From NCBI GenBank assembly GCA_029582155.1, contig CM055901.1:55038625-55102624 (forward strand): a stretch of DNA of 64,000 nt, read 5' to 3'. Every line of letters starts with the position of its first letter. Position 1 is the stretch's first letter. Under the pieces are notes generated by a model. That model did no database searches, was not told where the DNA came from, and was given only the letters and a program-made list of their open reading frames with translations. This DNA comes from Panopea generosa. Taxonomy: Eukaryota; Mollusca; Bivalvia; Adapedonta; Hiatellidae. The translations under genes were made by a program, and so were the position numbers. Positions 33,701-46,229 of the stretch are shown here, one piece after another.

Positions 33701-36700
33701 TATTCTTATATTTGTGATCAATGTATTTGTTTGCTTTTGGGTGTGATAAATATTTCTAAAGTATATTTTATAGCAGTGGCCCATACAAAAATGTTTAAAC
33801 TTTCCTCTGCAGTACAAAATGACCTATTTATGTGTCGACGTGCCATAAAACACCATTCATTCATTCCTCTGCAGTGTAGGTTTATCAGTTATTTAAACTT
33901 TCCTCTGCAGTCTCTTCTAAACTTTCCTCTGCAGTCTCAGTTTATCAATTTTCTTGCATGAGGGAAAACAATTAGTACAATTTAAGTGACATAGATCTTA
34001 TTAGAAAAGAACTAAATTTATACACGGCTCCCATCCACACACATTTGTTACATTTTATTTGGATCAACATAACCTTTTTGACAGTAACCTTGGCAGGGCT
34101 CCTTGTGGAAACAATAGAATCTCTAGCAATACCGAATAAGCCATGGTAGTGCCTAATACTATAGATGGTGTCATATCATGTTGGTTAGGGATAGCATGAT
34201 AATAATCAATGATAGAGTTGACCGCATAAGAAAGTAAATGAGGCATATTGTAGAGAGTATGACGGAAGTTGCATGATCAAATTCATATAAAAGACTAGAG
34301 AGAAAACCTTCGCTTAATGTGTTAAATATTTTATGCAAACACTTGCATACTATTTTGTTAATCAAATCTTCCATAACTCATTCTTTATTTTTCCTCTAGG
34401 GAAAAACCCAAAACAAACCAACCATCTTGTAATAAGTTTTAAGCTTTGTTTCCAAATTAATTATTTTCATGTGGGCAGGTAGGTAGCCAGATTTTGATTT
34501 TTAAATTTCATTTTGAACAAAAAAATGGCCGGAAATTACGGGGGAAAATCCTTCATCATAAAATCGTTCGAGCAGCTGCCATTTAGTGGGTAGATAGAAG
34601 CAAAGTTAACAAACATTTAGTATTAAGAAAGGCCCCTCTGCATTGTAGTTGATGTGATATTGTGTGTGGAATGGCTTTCCAGTGTATATACCTGATAGGC
34701 AGAGTGTATGCCAAAATATAAAGTATTTAGTTGTTTTGAATAATTAAACTTGTATCTTAAGGTTGATTTCATGTATTTGAACTAGATGCTAAGAGCATAT
34801 ATTGAAAGATTGGTGCAAAACTTGTCTTTATACCTTCTTTGTCTGTAATGAGTTTTTCTAGTTTAGCACTACCCTTTCAATATACTTTTGTAGATAGTTA
34901 TATAAGGTGATTAATTAAAACACTGGATTTGCACTGCTGTTTCTCACTTGAGCACACTCCACGTTTGTGTGATCTCTATTGTATACTGTACTAGCCCTGA
35001 AACACTTGCATTACATCTTACTCTTGAAAATGTGCATTTAACTGTATTATTTCTTGATTTAAATTGCATTAAAAAAGGTGACAACTTGCATTTTGTATAA
35101 TTTTTCTAAGGAGAAGGTATATAATTGCTACATCATCTTCCTGGTCAATATTTTAATTTTAATATGATTATAGGATGATCTTGCTAAATAGATCAAGAAA
35201 AGTATGTTCATTACATTCCTGTTTTCTTTTAAAAGAAATTGAATTAATTGATAATACATTCTGTTTAAAGATGAGATTACAGAAGGTTTGCTTACAGGTG
35301 TTAAATTTATACATGATTGTGAAAATCATACCTCCAAAATTGGTTTGGTATATTTTCAAGATTTCCTTTATTTAACCAAGAACGCAGTTACTTGTGTTAA
35401 ATAAAAAAGAAAATATTTAACCATATTTATCTAATGTATTCCTATCATCACATTTATTTTGCGTGAACAAAATTACCCATCCATCCATGTGTAGATGTGT
35501 TGTAAAACACTTTTCATCATTGAATAAAAACTTTCGGACAAGAATTTTGTTGACGAAAAATTTAAAGATCTTGTAGCAATTATAGCCCCTGTTTAGAGAA
35601 ATGATATTGATATTGAATTTAGAATAAACAGCAACCACATTTCTGTGTTTTCCTAATATTCAATTGTTTTTATGTAAAAATGACATGATTGTTTTACTGC
35701 AAGATTGGTGTCTGAGTGCGTTTTAAATATGACGTGATTTAGAGTCCAAATTGCATCTTTATGGGGATAAAACTGTACAACACAGGATACCTTGTCTGAT
35801 GATGTTATAATGCAGGTTTTGTATACATGTGCCAGTATGTCAACAATTAGGTTGTATATTTTTGTAGGATGACTTGTACAATCGCAGTCAAGAAGTAAGT
35901 ACCTACTTTCCTTGTGCACTTCTACTATTGTAAACATTACTTTGTTATACAGTTCATACAGTTCATAATTACCATATTGTTTATACTCGTGCTCAAATTT
36001 GGTATGCAGGAGTTGCTGACAGTTTAGAAATCATTTCTGTTTCTATGGGTGCGTTCATTTTTTACGCTAACAAAAAACATTTGCATGCTTGAATAAATTG
36101 ATCATGGATTGGTCTGCATGATGTACATGATTTCAGAAAAATGATGAAAAGTTACTATTTTATTTTTAAAATTCAAACCATAAAATAATGATGCATCCAC
36201 CTTGAAGAGATGTTGGATTGTGAACAAATTTATTTTATTGGGATTAATTTAATTGTGATAAAAAAAAAAGCTTGGATGAAAACTCTTTTGTAAAGGCACG
36301 GAAACATTTAAAGGCAGTATATCAGAAAAAAATTGCTATAAATGTCTGAAAAAAATAAAACTGTTTTAAAAATGATACAAAGCTTATTGTTATCATTAAT
36401 AAATCAAATATGAATGATAGGTATTTTGAATCTGCCGAAACATGACATTAAGAGATATTTTAATTAAAATGGTGAAATTGAAATCTCCATTTTTAAAAAT
36501 AACAAAATAGGCAAACACTGTTCGAGGATGTTTACCCCAATATTCATTCTCTTTCTTAAACAAAACCAATTCTACAATATGTAATCAATGTTACAAATAA
36601 AATTGAAAATCAAACGTCACAAAATACTTTGCAATTTTAAGCAAGAGGGGGTGGGGGGATTTTTTTTGCCAATTTAAAATTTAGAAAAATCCTGATATAC

Positions 36701-39700
36701 TTCTTTTAAAAGCAGACTGCAAGTAACAAAATAGAGATTTGAATTCTAATTATAATTCCAGAAGTAGAAGATGATTTATTTCTAGATTTTACCTAGTGTA
36801 AAAGCTCCATCTCTCATAGTCATAATATACTGCTAGATCGCCCCATTGGTGCTTTTGAAAAAGCAGCGGAATGTTTCCCTGTTTATTGTTGTATGGTTCA
36901 ATGTTCTACACATGTGTTTATGTCAAAACCTACACATTCATATGACTACACATGTATGTACACATCTGTTTGTAATGTTATGTTATTGTTTATATATTAA
37001 ATACATGCAAGCAGATAGTTCAGTCAAACATTTGGATATGTGAAAGATAATATAGATTGTTTTTACATTATCTTTCCAAGACTAGAAAAAGATGCTATTA
37101 CAATTGCTTATAAAGCATGTAAACACTTGTTTACATGTGCATTCTGGACAGATAAGTACAGTGTACTTCTCTTTCTGGACTTTTATTATCTAAAATAGTA
37201 TCTCATGACAGTCTTGGTAAGATGTAAGTATATATTTGCAATGATTAAATATTAAACATCAGATAAGGTATCCTATGTTTTTGACGAGGCATCAATGGGA
37301 GATCTTGACTTTATCATTTCCTCTATCATAATCAGATCTTTGTGTAACCCAAGAAGCACACCTAATCTCTCGAATATCTCTCTCTCGTGCACGGGGAACT
37401 GGATTGACAATCAACATTGCTACATCTGTATCAATGACAGCTCAAGGTGAAAGTCATTTATATGTACACAATTTGACTTTGGGAGCAGACTGATTAATTT
37501 TATGGCTACAATCACATAAGGAAATAATGTACAATTTTGTTGAAGTTGTAATCTGGTCTGATAGTTGTATTGAATATTTTTTATTTATTTAATTTTTTCA
37601 GTTTACCAAACATGATTAGATTGTTCTCAGAAGTCAAAATCAGTTTTCCTTTTGAACTGATTCATCATGGTTATATTTGTTTGAAATAACCTGATAGAAG
37701 CAGTCACAAAAAAACTGAATTCCTTAAGAAATATTATCAGCTTATTGTTTATAAATATTATTAATTTGAAGTAAATACTTAAAAAAAGGGACTAGATGTT
37801 GATTGCGCCAGTTTCTGTGATGCATACGGGACCTAGAGCTGCTAGTTTGATGCTATGTCAAAGTTTCAGAGCTAACACATGTCCAGTGACATGGCTGACA
37901 TTGACTTGGCCTGTTGTTGGAGTTATCTCAACCACACACCATCCCCTCTATACACACACAGTTTTACGTGATAATAAGGCATACTGAAAACACTTGTCCG
38001 AGCTTCAGAAATTTATTATATTGGAAGATGAAAATTTTATTTGATAAAATTCTGTTCAGTATACAACACATCATGTTAAAAAATGAAAAAATTAAACTGG
38101 TATCACACAAAATCAAGTTCCGGAGCTCTACTAGTGAACATATATATTTAGATTTAAACTAATTTCTTCTGTTTTCTATTAGTTGTTACTATAGTTGTGG
38201 TAAACATGTAAATAGAGACACCTCTGTAGGAAATGTGTTTCAAAGTTTCATACCAGGCAAATGATTTTAATGATTCCTTTAGAATTGTCCAGCGTTACAC
38301 GTAATTGACATGTTTATTTTGCAGAAAATGATTGTAATGGCTTCAAGGCATGTTTTCTAATAGAACTGATGAAGTGAGGTGTTGTTAACTATTGACTTTG
38401 TTTATTTTGCTGCGGATAAGTAGTAATGGGACAAGATGGTGCTTGTTGCCAGATTCTTTGGGAAGGAAGTAGTTCCTAAACTAATTGTTCAATATTTTGA
38501 TTATAATAGTTTTTATATACATTATTCTGTAGCAGTGAGTTTTTTTTATATTTTATAGCTCAGCTCGACTCTTATGGTTTAGTTATTGGTAGTGGTTTAA
38601 TGTCCTTTATAGAAAAGATGAAAAACAATGTATTTATTAAATATTTGTAACGTTTTTTAAGTTGTGCCCTTTTAGACATTATTTTTTGTAAGGCCCAAAG
38701 TCCAATATGGCCACTATTACCAAATATAGACTAAAATTATGAAAAGTATTTCAAACATCTCTGAAACTGCTTTGTTCTTCGAGTCAATCTTCATCAAGTG
38801 ATAGTATTTTGTAAAAGGGAAATGAATATTGATTGAATAATACAGAAAATGTCTGAAACCACTGAACCAATTCTTTTAATATTATGGTAACTAATGTTCA
38901 CTTTCAGATTCATGTTTTTAGCTGTTCTGGCTAAAGGTCATAAAGGCTTAAATCACATACAAGGGGCTTAAATATGTATAGGGGTTCATAGTTTTACTAT
39001 ATATGATATGTTAATCAATAATTGTTTTTACATCTGTTTGTGCAAAAACTTTATTCAGTTTAAGATATGAGACATTGAATTTCCACAAGAAGTCAGGAAC
39101 GTCCCAGAATGCTTGAAATTGTGAACTAAGAAAATCTTCTCAATAACTGATCTCCGATTTATTCATATTTGGTATATATAATCCCAGAAGAGGGATAATA
39201 GGGAGATAACTCTATAGGGACCCTATGATAAACTTTTTAGTTATGGAACATTCTCATTTTTCACATCAATTGCTGGAAAAAGTATTCAATTTGTGATCTG
39301 AAGCATTGCCTTGTCTAGTCCCAGAAAATTAGATTTGGTCCAATAAGTAGGATTGAATATACATAAGGGGCACTTAAAGAGCTGAAATTATGAAAGTAAA
39401 AAAAATCTTTTCAAGAAGTGATCAGTAGCTAGGTATTGTAGCTAGATATCATACAAGTAATGTTGAAGTAAGATTTGGTAGAGTCTGTTTTGAGTCTGCT
39501 TGTGCATGAATTTTGGGAAATATGAATATCTCCAGTCGGAATCTCTATAACGTGTATGTTACATATAAATTTTATTTATACAATTAAAACAACTATATCA
39601 CCAACTAATGGAACATTTCTGGAGAATACATTGTTTTTGTGGGATATTCCAACTATTTATTAAGTCTTTGTGAAACTAATAATCATGATCTTGCAGAAAC

Positions 39701-42700
39701 AAGGATTTTCCCATTAATGTGTTGAGAAACTACTTGTTTGTTTTTGTCTAGTGGTGTTTTATTAAAAAATCGTCTAACAATAGAGCGTAACCAAATATTT
39801 AATCCACAAAGAATGTCGATTTCTTCTGATTATATGTGACGTATGTTTGACTTTCTAACTTGCAGCAGTCAGCATTGGCTAGGTATGCCAATAGCTTGGA
39901 GGGCAAGGGTAGCTCTGTAAACCTTGATGTACCATCCTTGAAAGGAGGGGTAATTAGATATTATATAATTACAAATATGGGTGTAATAGAGAATGGCAGT
40001 GTGACATGTCCAAAACGTGATCCAACATCCAGTTTCCTAGTGTCAATATGTTTTAATTCTATAATGAATGTTATCCTTCCCTTGAACTTCTCTAGTATTC
40101 AGATCTCCTTCACCCATTTACTGACCCAGGTTTTACAGGTGTCTGTTGTTTAAAAGTTAATTTGTACAATTAGACAAAAAGTGAGTATCTAATTTTTAAA
40201 ATCTATTCTCTTTTAGTTGATATTAGTTTTTAATTAAGTTAATTTGAAGGCAAATGAAGTAAATAAATTTTGAATAGATCTGTCTCTGGAGACAGAATTA
40301 TCTGTGGTTACGTGTATTTCTCATTTTTACAAGAACAAAACTTTCCTACAAATTAAGACTGATGTGGATATTTGATCATTTTTGGACATAATTCTGCCTT
40401 TTCTATGCATCTAGGAGAATGTACTTTATAAACGTTGCCCCTGCTATTAGACTGCATGCCTTGAATAGCGGACATGTTCAGTTATCAGTCCTTTGCTTGT
40501 AGGTATCGCATGTCCATGTATTATGTATGTATTTGGTGATTGGAAATGTTCAGGTAGTGGAACACATAAATAATAACTTTGCTTCGATTTCACAAGCTGA
40601 CTTAAAGCATAAAAAAGTGGGAGAAAATTTATTTGTCTGATCACTTGAATTGACTGATTAAGCTAATTGTATTTCTGTGTAAATCATCGTACTATTTATT
40701 ACATGTGGACCATTTCTTTCTGAAACTGCTTATATCAAGTGTCCTGCTCTGATAAAAATCCCACATATTTATCGTTAGATGTTTTGAAGCACATCGATTC
40801 TGATTTATTTTTTTGATAAAACCAAAATTTGTGTATTTGTATATTTCTGTGCCAGATGTTTATAACCATACCAATTTCATTGTTGTCTGTTATGTATACT
40901 AATTGTAGCAAAGTTGTTCTGTTGTTTCCTATACCTTTACATTAGAATGATAGATACCAGTATATGTTCTAATATTTCTAGTACTTTCATTACTAGCAAA
41001 TTAAGTGTACAGAATGAATGGTGCATTATTTAGGACTTGTTTTATTTATACAGAACTAGTGTGTAATCACTTCTCTTAAACAAATATATGGAATAAGTTG
41101 TACATGGTAAACTGTACCCACGTGAGTGGTATAATTGGTACTCTTAATGAGGCAAAGATTTTTCTCTTAATGCTGTATTGTGATTTGATTTCATCTCATC
41201 CATTAATAAATATTTCATATACTGTATCAACCATTTTAGACTGCACTCGTCACTATATTCTGTTGCATTAACATACATTTCATATCATGTCCTCCATATT
41301 CATGTTAAGCGCACCCAAATAAACCCTGTACTATATTAAAATTTTACTTAACAATTTGATTCTTTTTTCTTTTTTTTTCAGAAGAGTTTTGCACATTGTT
41401 TAATTGTTGATTATTTTTCAGTTTTCAGAATGTCTTTTATTTTCCGTGCAGCTGCCCACTTTCTAATTACTTCACATTGTATCTTTAAATATGAAATTAA
41501 TTTGTGCTAGATGCTTTTTGCATGTAATTGGATTGGACTTTTTATGGAGACGTTTAAGGCTAGATCTGTTGTCTGCATGTTAACTATCGGGAAGTGTAAT
41601 CAGTTCCTTAATCGTAGATGTTTATAATAAAGTAATCATATAATGTTCTTGTGTATAAAGCATCTTTTGGATTAGTTTGAAATGCTATATATAGAGCATT
41701 GAATATGTTTTTTTTAAATGTCTTTTGATAAATTGTCATGATAAAAATAAACCTAAAATTAAAACCATTTCAAACAGTTCATTAAAAAGCTGATATTGTA
41801 TTTAAAGTAATTATTAATTACATGACTAAATCTCGCATAAATCCTACAAACACCAGTGGTAACTCTATAAAAAAAATTCTGCTTGCAGGTTCAGTGGTTA
41901 ATAGACAATTATGAGACAGCGGATGGTGTGAGTCTACCTCGTAGTACGTTATACAACCATTACCTACGACATTGTCAGGAACAGAACCTTGACCCCATGA
42001 ACCCTGCTTCATTTGGAAAATTGATCAGATCAGTGTTCCTGGGGTTGAGGACCAGAAGATTGGGTACAAGGTTAGAAGAAATCTCTTTATTAAGGAAGTC
42101 ATTAATCTAAAATGAGAACAGGTCTCCGGTCTGCTGTCTGAAGAATATGGCTTACTTTGTGCAACTGCACTTAATTGTGACAGGAAGAGATATTTAGATT
42201 TCTTCATAATGCATACCACTAATAATTATCTTGGATGTTATTTAGTTTTTTTGCTTTCTGTCAGTTCACTTTGTTCCGAACACCATGGCACTTTCAGTTT
42301 TCATCTGTTCTGCTGAATCACGAGTTATTTGAAAGTATTGGTTATTCCCTTGAATTCATTGTACGGTCTTATCCCTTCTGTATGTTTTTGTTAGAATGTT
42401 GCAGGGCTTGAAATTCCTTAAAAAAGCCACTCGTCCTCCCTATCCAACATTTGTTACTGTTTATTCTCATATATTAGGCGCAGTTTTTCCCCAACTTTCA
42501 AGATCTTCGAGAAGGGATGTGCGATATACATAAGTACAGAAGATTTTTTTTTTTTTTTTTGTAATTTTTCAAAGATTTATTGATTCAGAAAAGATTTTCT
42601 ACACCGGTATGTTCAGATATTTATTTCAGGACAATTTCTTCATATGAGTTCGATTATAGGTGATGATTTACCTAGTAGAGAATGTTTTATTCAAATTCAG

Positions 42701-45700
42701 TCCTTATACATTATATATGCAGTATAATGGGTCAAATAAATCAAACATATTTTCGTTAGAAAATCAATAAATTATCTACTGGTATATATCCCATACTAAA
42801 AGATCGATCAATTTGCGAAAACACAATTGCTTTGCATCCTTTGAAATTAAATACACAGGTAGACGCGTCGTGTCAATTACATCAGATAAACACGTTACGG
42901 TTAATCATGAAGTGTCCACTCAAAGCCGAACTGGTTTACATTAAAGTTAACATTACGGTATCGAGAACATATATAACAAATAAATGTGAACCAGTCCATG
43001 TTCTTATTTCGCGATTGAATATGTCTATAAGGTGTAACCCCACCATTGATTTTTGTTCTTTATTCTATAGCAAATAATAAAAGTTTGAAGGCTTGTCATT
43101 CATAGAGGGTCCCAAATGAAAGAAGTGAAACCTAAATTTTACTGTTTGTCAACCTCTGCACTATCAAAATATGATGAGAAAAGTAGGGGTCATGTGTCAT
43201 ATAAGAGATTTTTTTCCTGCTCAGTGTGTACACTGGTGACAAAGTGAAAGTAGACTTCCGAAATCATGAATTCATACCCCAATTTCCAAGCATCATTTTT
43301 TTTTCTAAATTCACAATTCAAACATGACAATGCTATCAAAATGTTCAAAATACATCAACAATGCCATTCAAATAAAAAAATGAGCATTAAAATTAGGAAA
43401 ATGCATTTTTAAAGAAGAAGAATTGAGGATTATTTACAACCGCCATTATGCGACTACCCCACAGAAGCACTTCCTTTTTGCAATGGTGGCACTATGCCTA
43501 TAAGGAAACTCTTTTTTTTTTAATTTCATAATTACCTCATTTTTACTAAGTACTACCAATTTGAAGTAATACTGCCAAGTTGCAGGCATTAAATACTGAA
43601 ACTTTTGTCAAAATACCACTTTTTACATGATCATTATATACAGGCGCGTGATGTTGACCGACATGCAATTTTGATGTGTTTGACTAATTTTACTAAAAAA
43701 AATATTTTTTTACCTAATTCCATTAAAATTTTTACACCAAAATAGTCTCATGATACACTGAAGACATTATCTTACCAAAATACATTATTCAATACAATGT
43801 ACATGCTAAAAATTGCACATTTAAATCATCCAAAATAAAATATCTTCAAAATTTTGTGATTTTTCATGAAATTTCAATGTAAATATGCACATATATGCTT
43901 TATTTGAGGCATACACTTGCCAAAATGTGTTTTTTTATGAAGCAAATGTCTCCAATTTGTCATTTAATACTATGAGAGTGTAAAAAAGAGGTTATTTTAC
44001 CTACAATTAACATTTTGGAAAGTCACCCCCATTTCACTCAAGTCTCTCTTATAGGTGTAACCCCACCATTGATTTTTGTTCTTTATTCTATAGTAAATAA
44101 TAAAAGTTTGAAGGCTTGTCATTCATAGAGGGTCCTTAATGAAAGAAATGAAACCTAAATTTTACAGTTTGTCAACCTCTGCACTATCAAAATATGATGA
44201 GAAAAGTAGGGGTCATGTGTCATATAAGAGATTTTTTTCCTGCCCAGTGTGTACACTGGTGACAAAGTGAAAGTAGACTTCCGAAATCATGAATTCATAC
44301 CCCAATTTCCAAGCATCATTTTTTTTTTCTAAATTCACAATTCAAACATGACAATGCTATCAAAATGTTCAAAATACATCAACAATGCCATTCAAATAAA
44401 AAAATGAGCATTAAAATTAGGAAAATGCATTTTTAAAGAAGAAGAATTGAGGATTATTTACAACCGCCATTATGCGACTACCCCACAGAAGCACTTCCTT
44501 TTTGCAATGGTGGCACTATGCCTATAAGGAAACTCTTTTTTTTTTAATTTCATAATTACCTCATTTTTACTAAGTACTACCAATTTGAAGTAATACTGCC
44601 AAGTTGCAGGCATTAAATACTGAAACTTTTGTCAAAATACCACTTTTTACATGATCATTATATACAGGCGCGTAATGTTGACCGACATGCAATTTTGATG
44701 TGTTTGACTAATTTTACTAAAAAAAATATTTTTTTACCTAAATCATCCAAAATAAAATATCTTCAAAATTTTGTGATTTTTCATGAAATTTCAATGTAAA
44801 TATGCACATATATGCTTTATTTGAGGCATACACTTGCCAAAATGTGTTTTTTTATGAAGCAAATGTCTCCAATTTGTCATTTAATACTATGAGAGTGTAA
44901 AAAAGAGGTTATTTTACCTACAATTAACATTTTGGAAAGTCACCCCCATTTCACTCAAGTCTCTCTTATAGGTGTAACCCCACCATTGATTTTTGTTCTT
45001 TATTCTATAGTAAATAATAAAAGTTTGAAGGCTTGTCATTCATAGAGGGTCCTTAATGAAAGAAATGAAACCTAAATTTTACTGTTTGTCAACCTCTGCA
45101 CTATCAAAATATGATGAGAAAAGTAGGGGTCATGTGTCATATAAGAGATTTTTTTCCTGCTCAGTGTGTACACTGGTGACAAAGTGAAAGTAGACTTCCG
45201 AAATCATGAATTCATACCCCAATTTCCAAGCATCATTTTTTTTTTTTCTAAATTCACAATTCAAACATGACAATGCTATCAAAATGTTCAAAATACATCA
45301 ACAATGCCATTCAAATAAAAAAATGAGCATTAAAATTAGGAAAATGCATTTTTAAAGAAGAAGAATTGAGGATTATTTACAACCGCCATTATGCGACTAC
45401 CCCACAGAAGCACTTCCTTTTTGCAATGGTGGCACTATGCCATAATACCAACACAATTTATTTTTGACCTTGTGCCAATCTGCGGTGTTGTCCCTCTGAC
45501 AGTTTCTTGTGTCATTTTTCGTAGTGTTCTATTTCACAAAGTGGAAAAATATAGATGTAACGTACAGGATTTTCTCAAAATAGCGTGATCACTTTTTTAA
45601 TTGTCAATCATATAACAGTACAACGACTTAAATCGGTGTTAAGATAAAAAGATCAGTTAATTGGGGAGTTGTGTAAGCAGGCCAAGCGTCACCTGGTTGT

Positions 45701-46187
45701 TTTATCACACATTTACAAGCAAAGGAACGATGCCCTAGGCAATGTTTTTCATGGATAATTTGGATTAAAACTTTAAGGACTCGTTTACATTTGATGAAGT
45801 AATTGTTGGGAGAAAGAGATTTCAAAATTAGGTTGCGCTCTAAACACATATATTGGAGAATTGTATTTCTTTTCTGTTCTTGGTCTTTAAACATGGATGC
45901 ACGATATACACAAATGTGTCTAATATGTGAGTAGAAACGGTAAATGAATGCTTAAAATCAAAGAAATATTAAGATCAGTTTCTAAAATCTTATTCGTCCT
46001 GACCAAAGTTTCACTCGTCATGACGAACGGATAAGTGGAATTTTCCAGCCCTGTGTTAACTTCGGAGAGTTTATCAGAAATGACATGAGTTGATGGCCTT
46101 GAATGATGGAGTGTAAGCCAAATAGATATCTTAATGGCAATTAAACAGGCATAGTGAGTATATATATATAAAAATTGATTATTTCTG

Positions 46188-46229
<42 letters not shown>

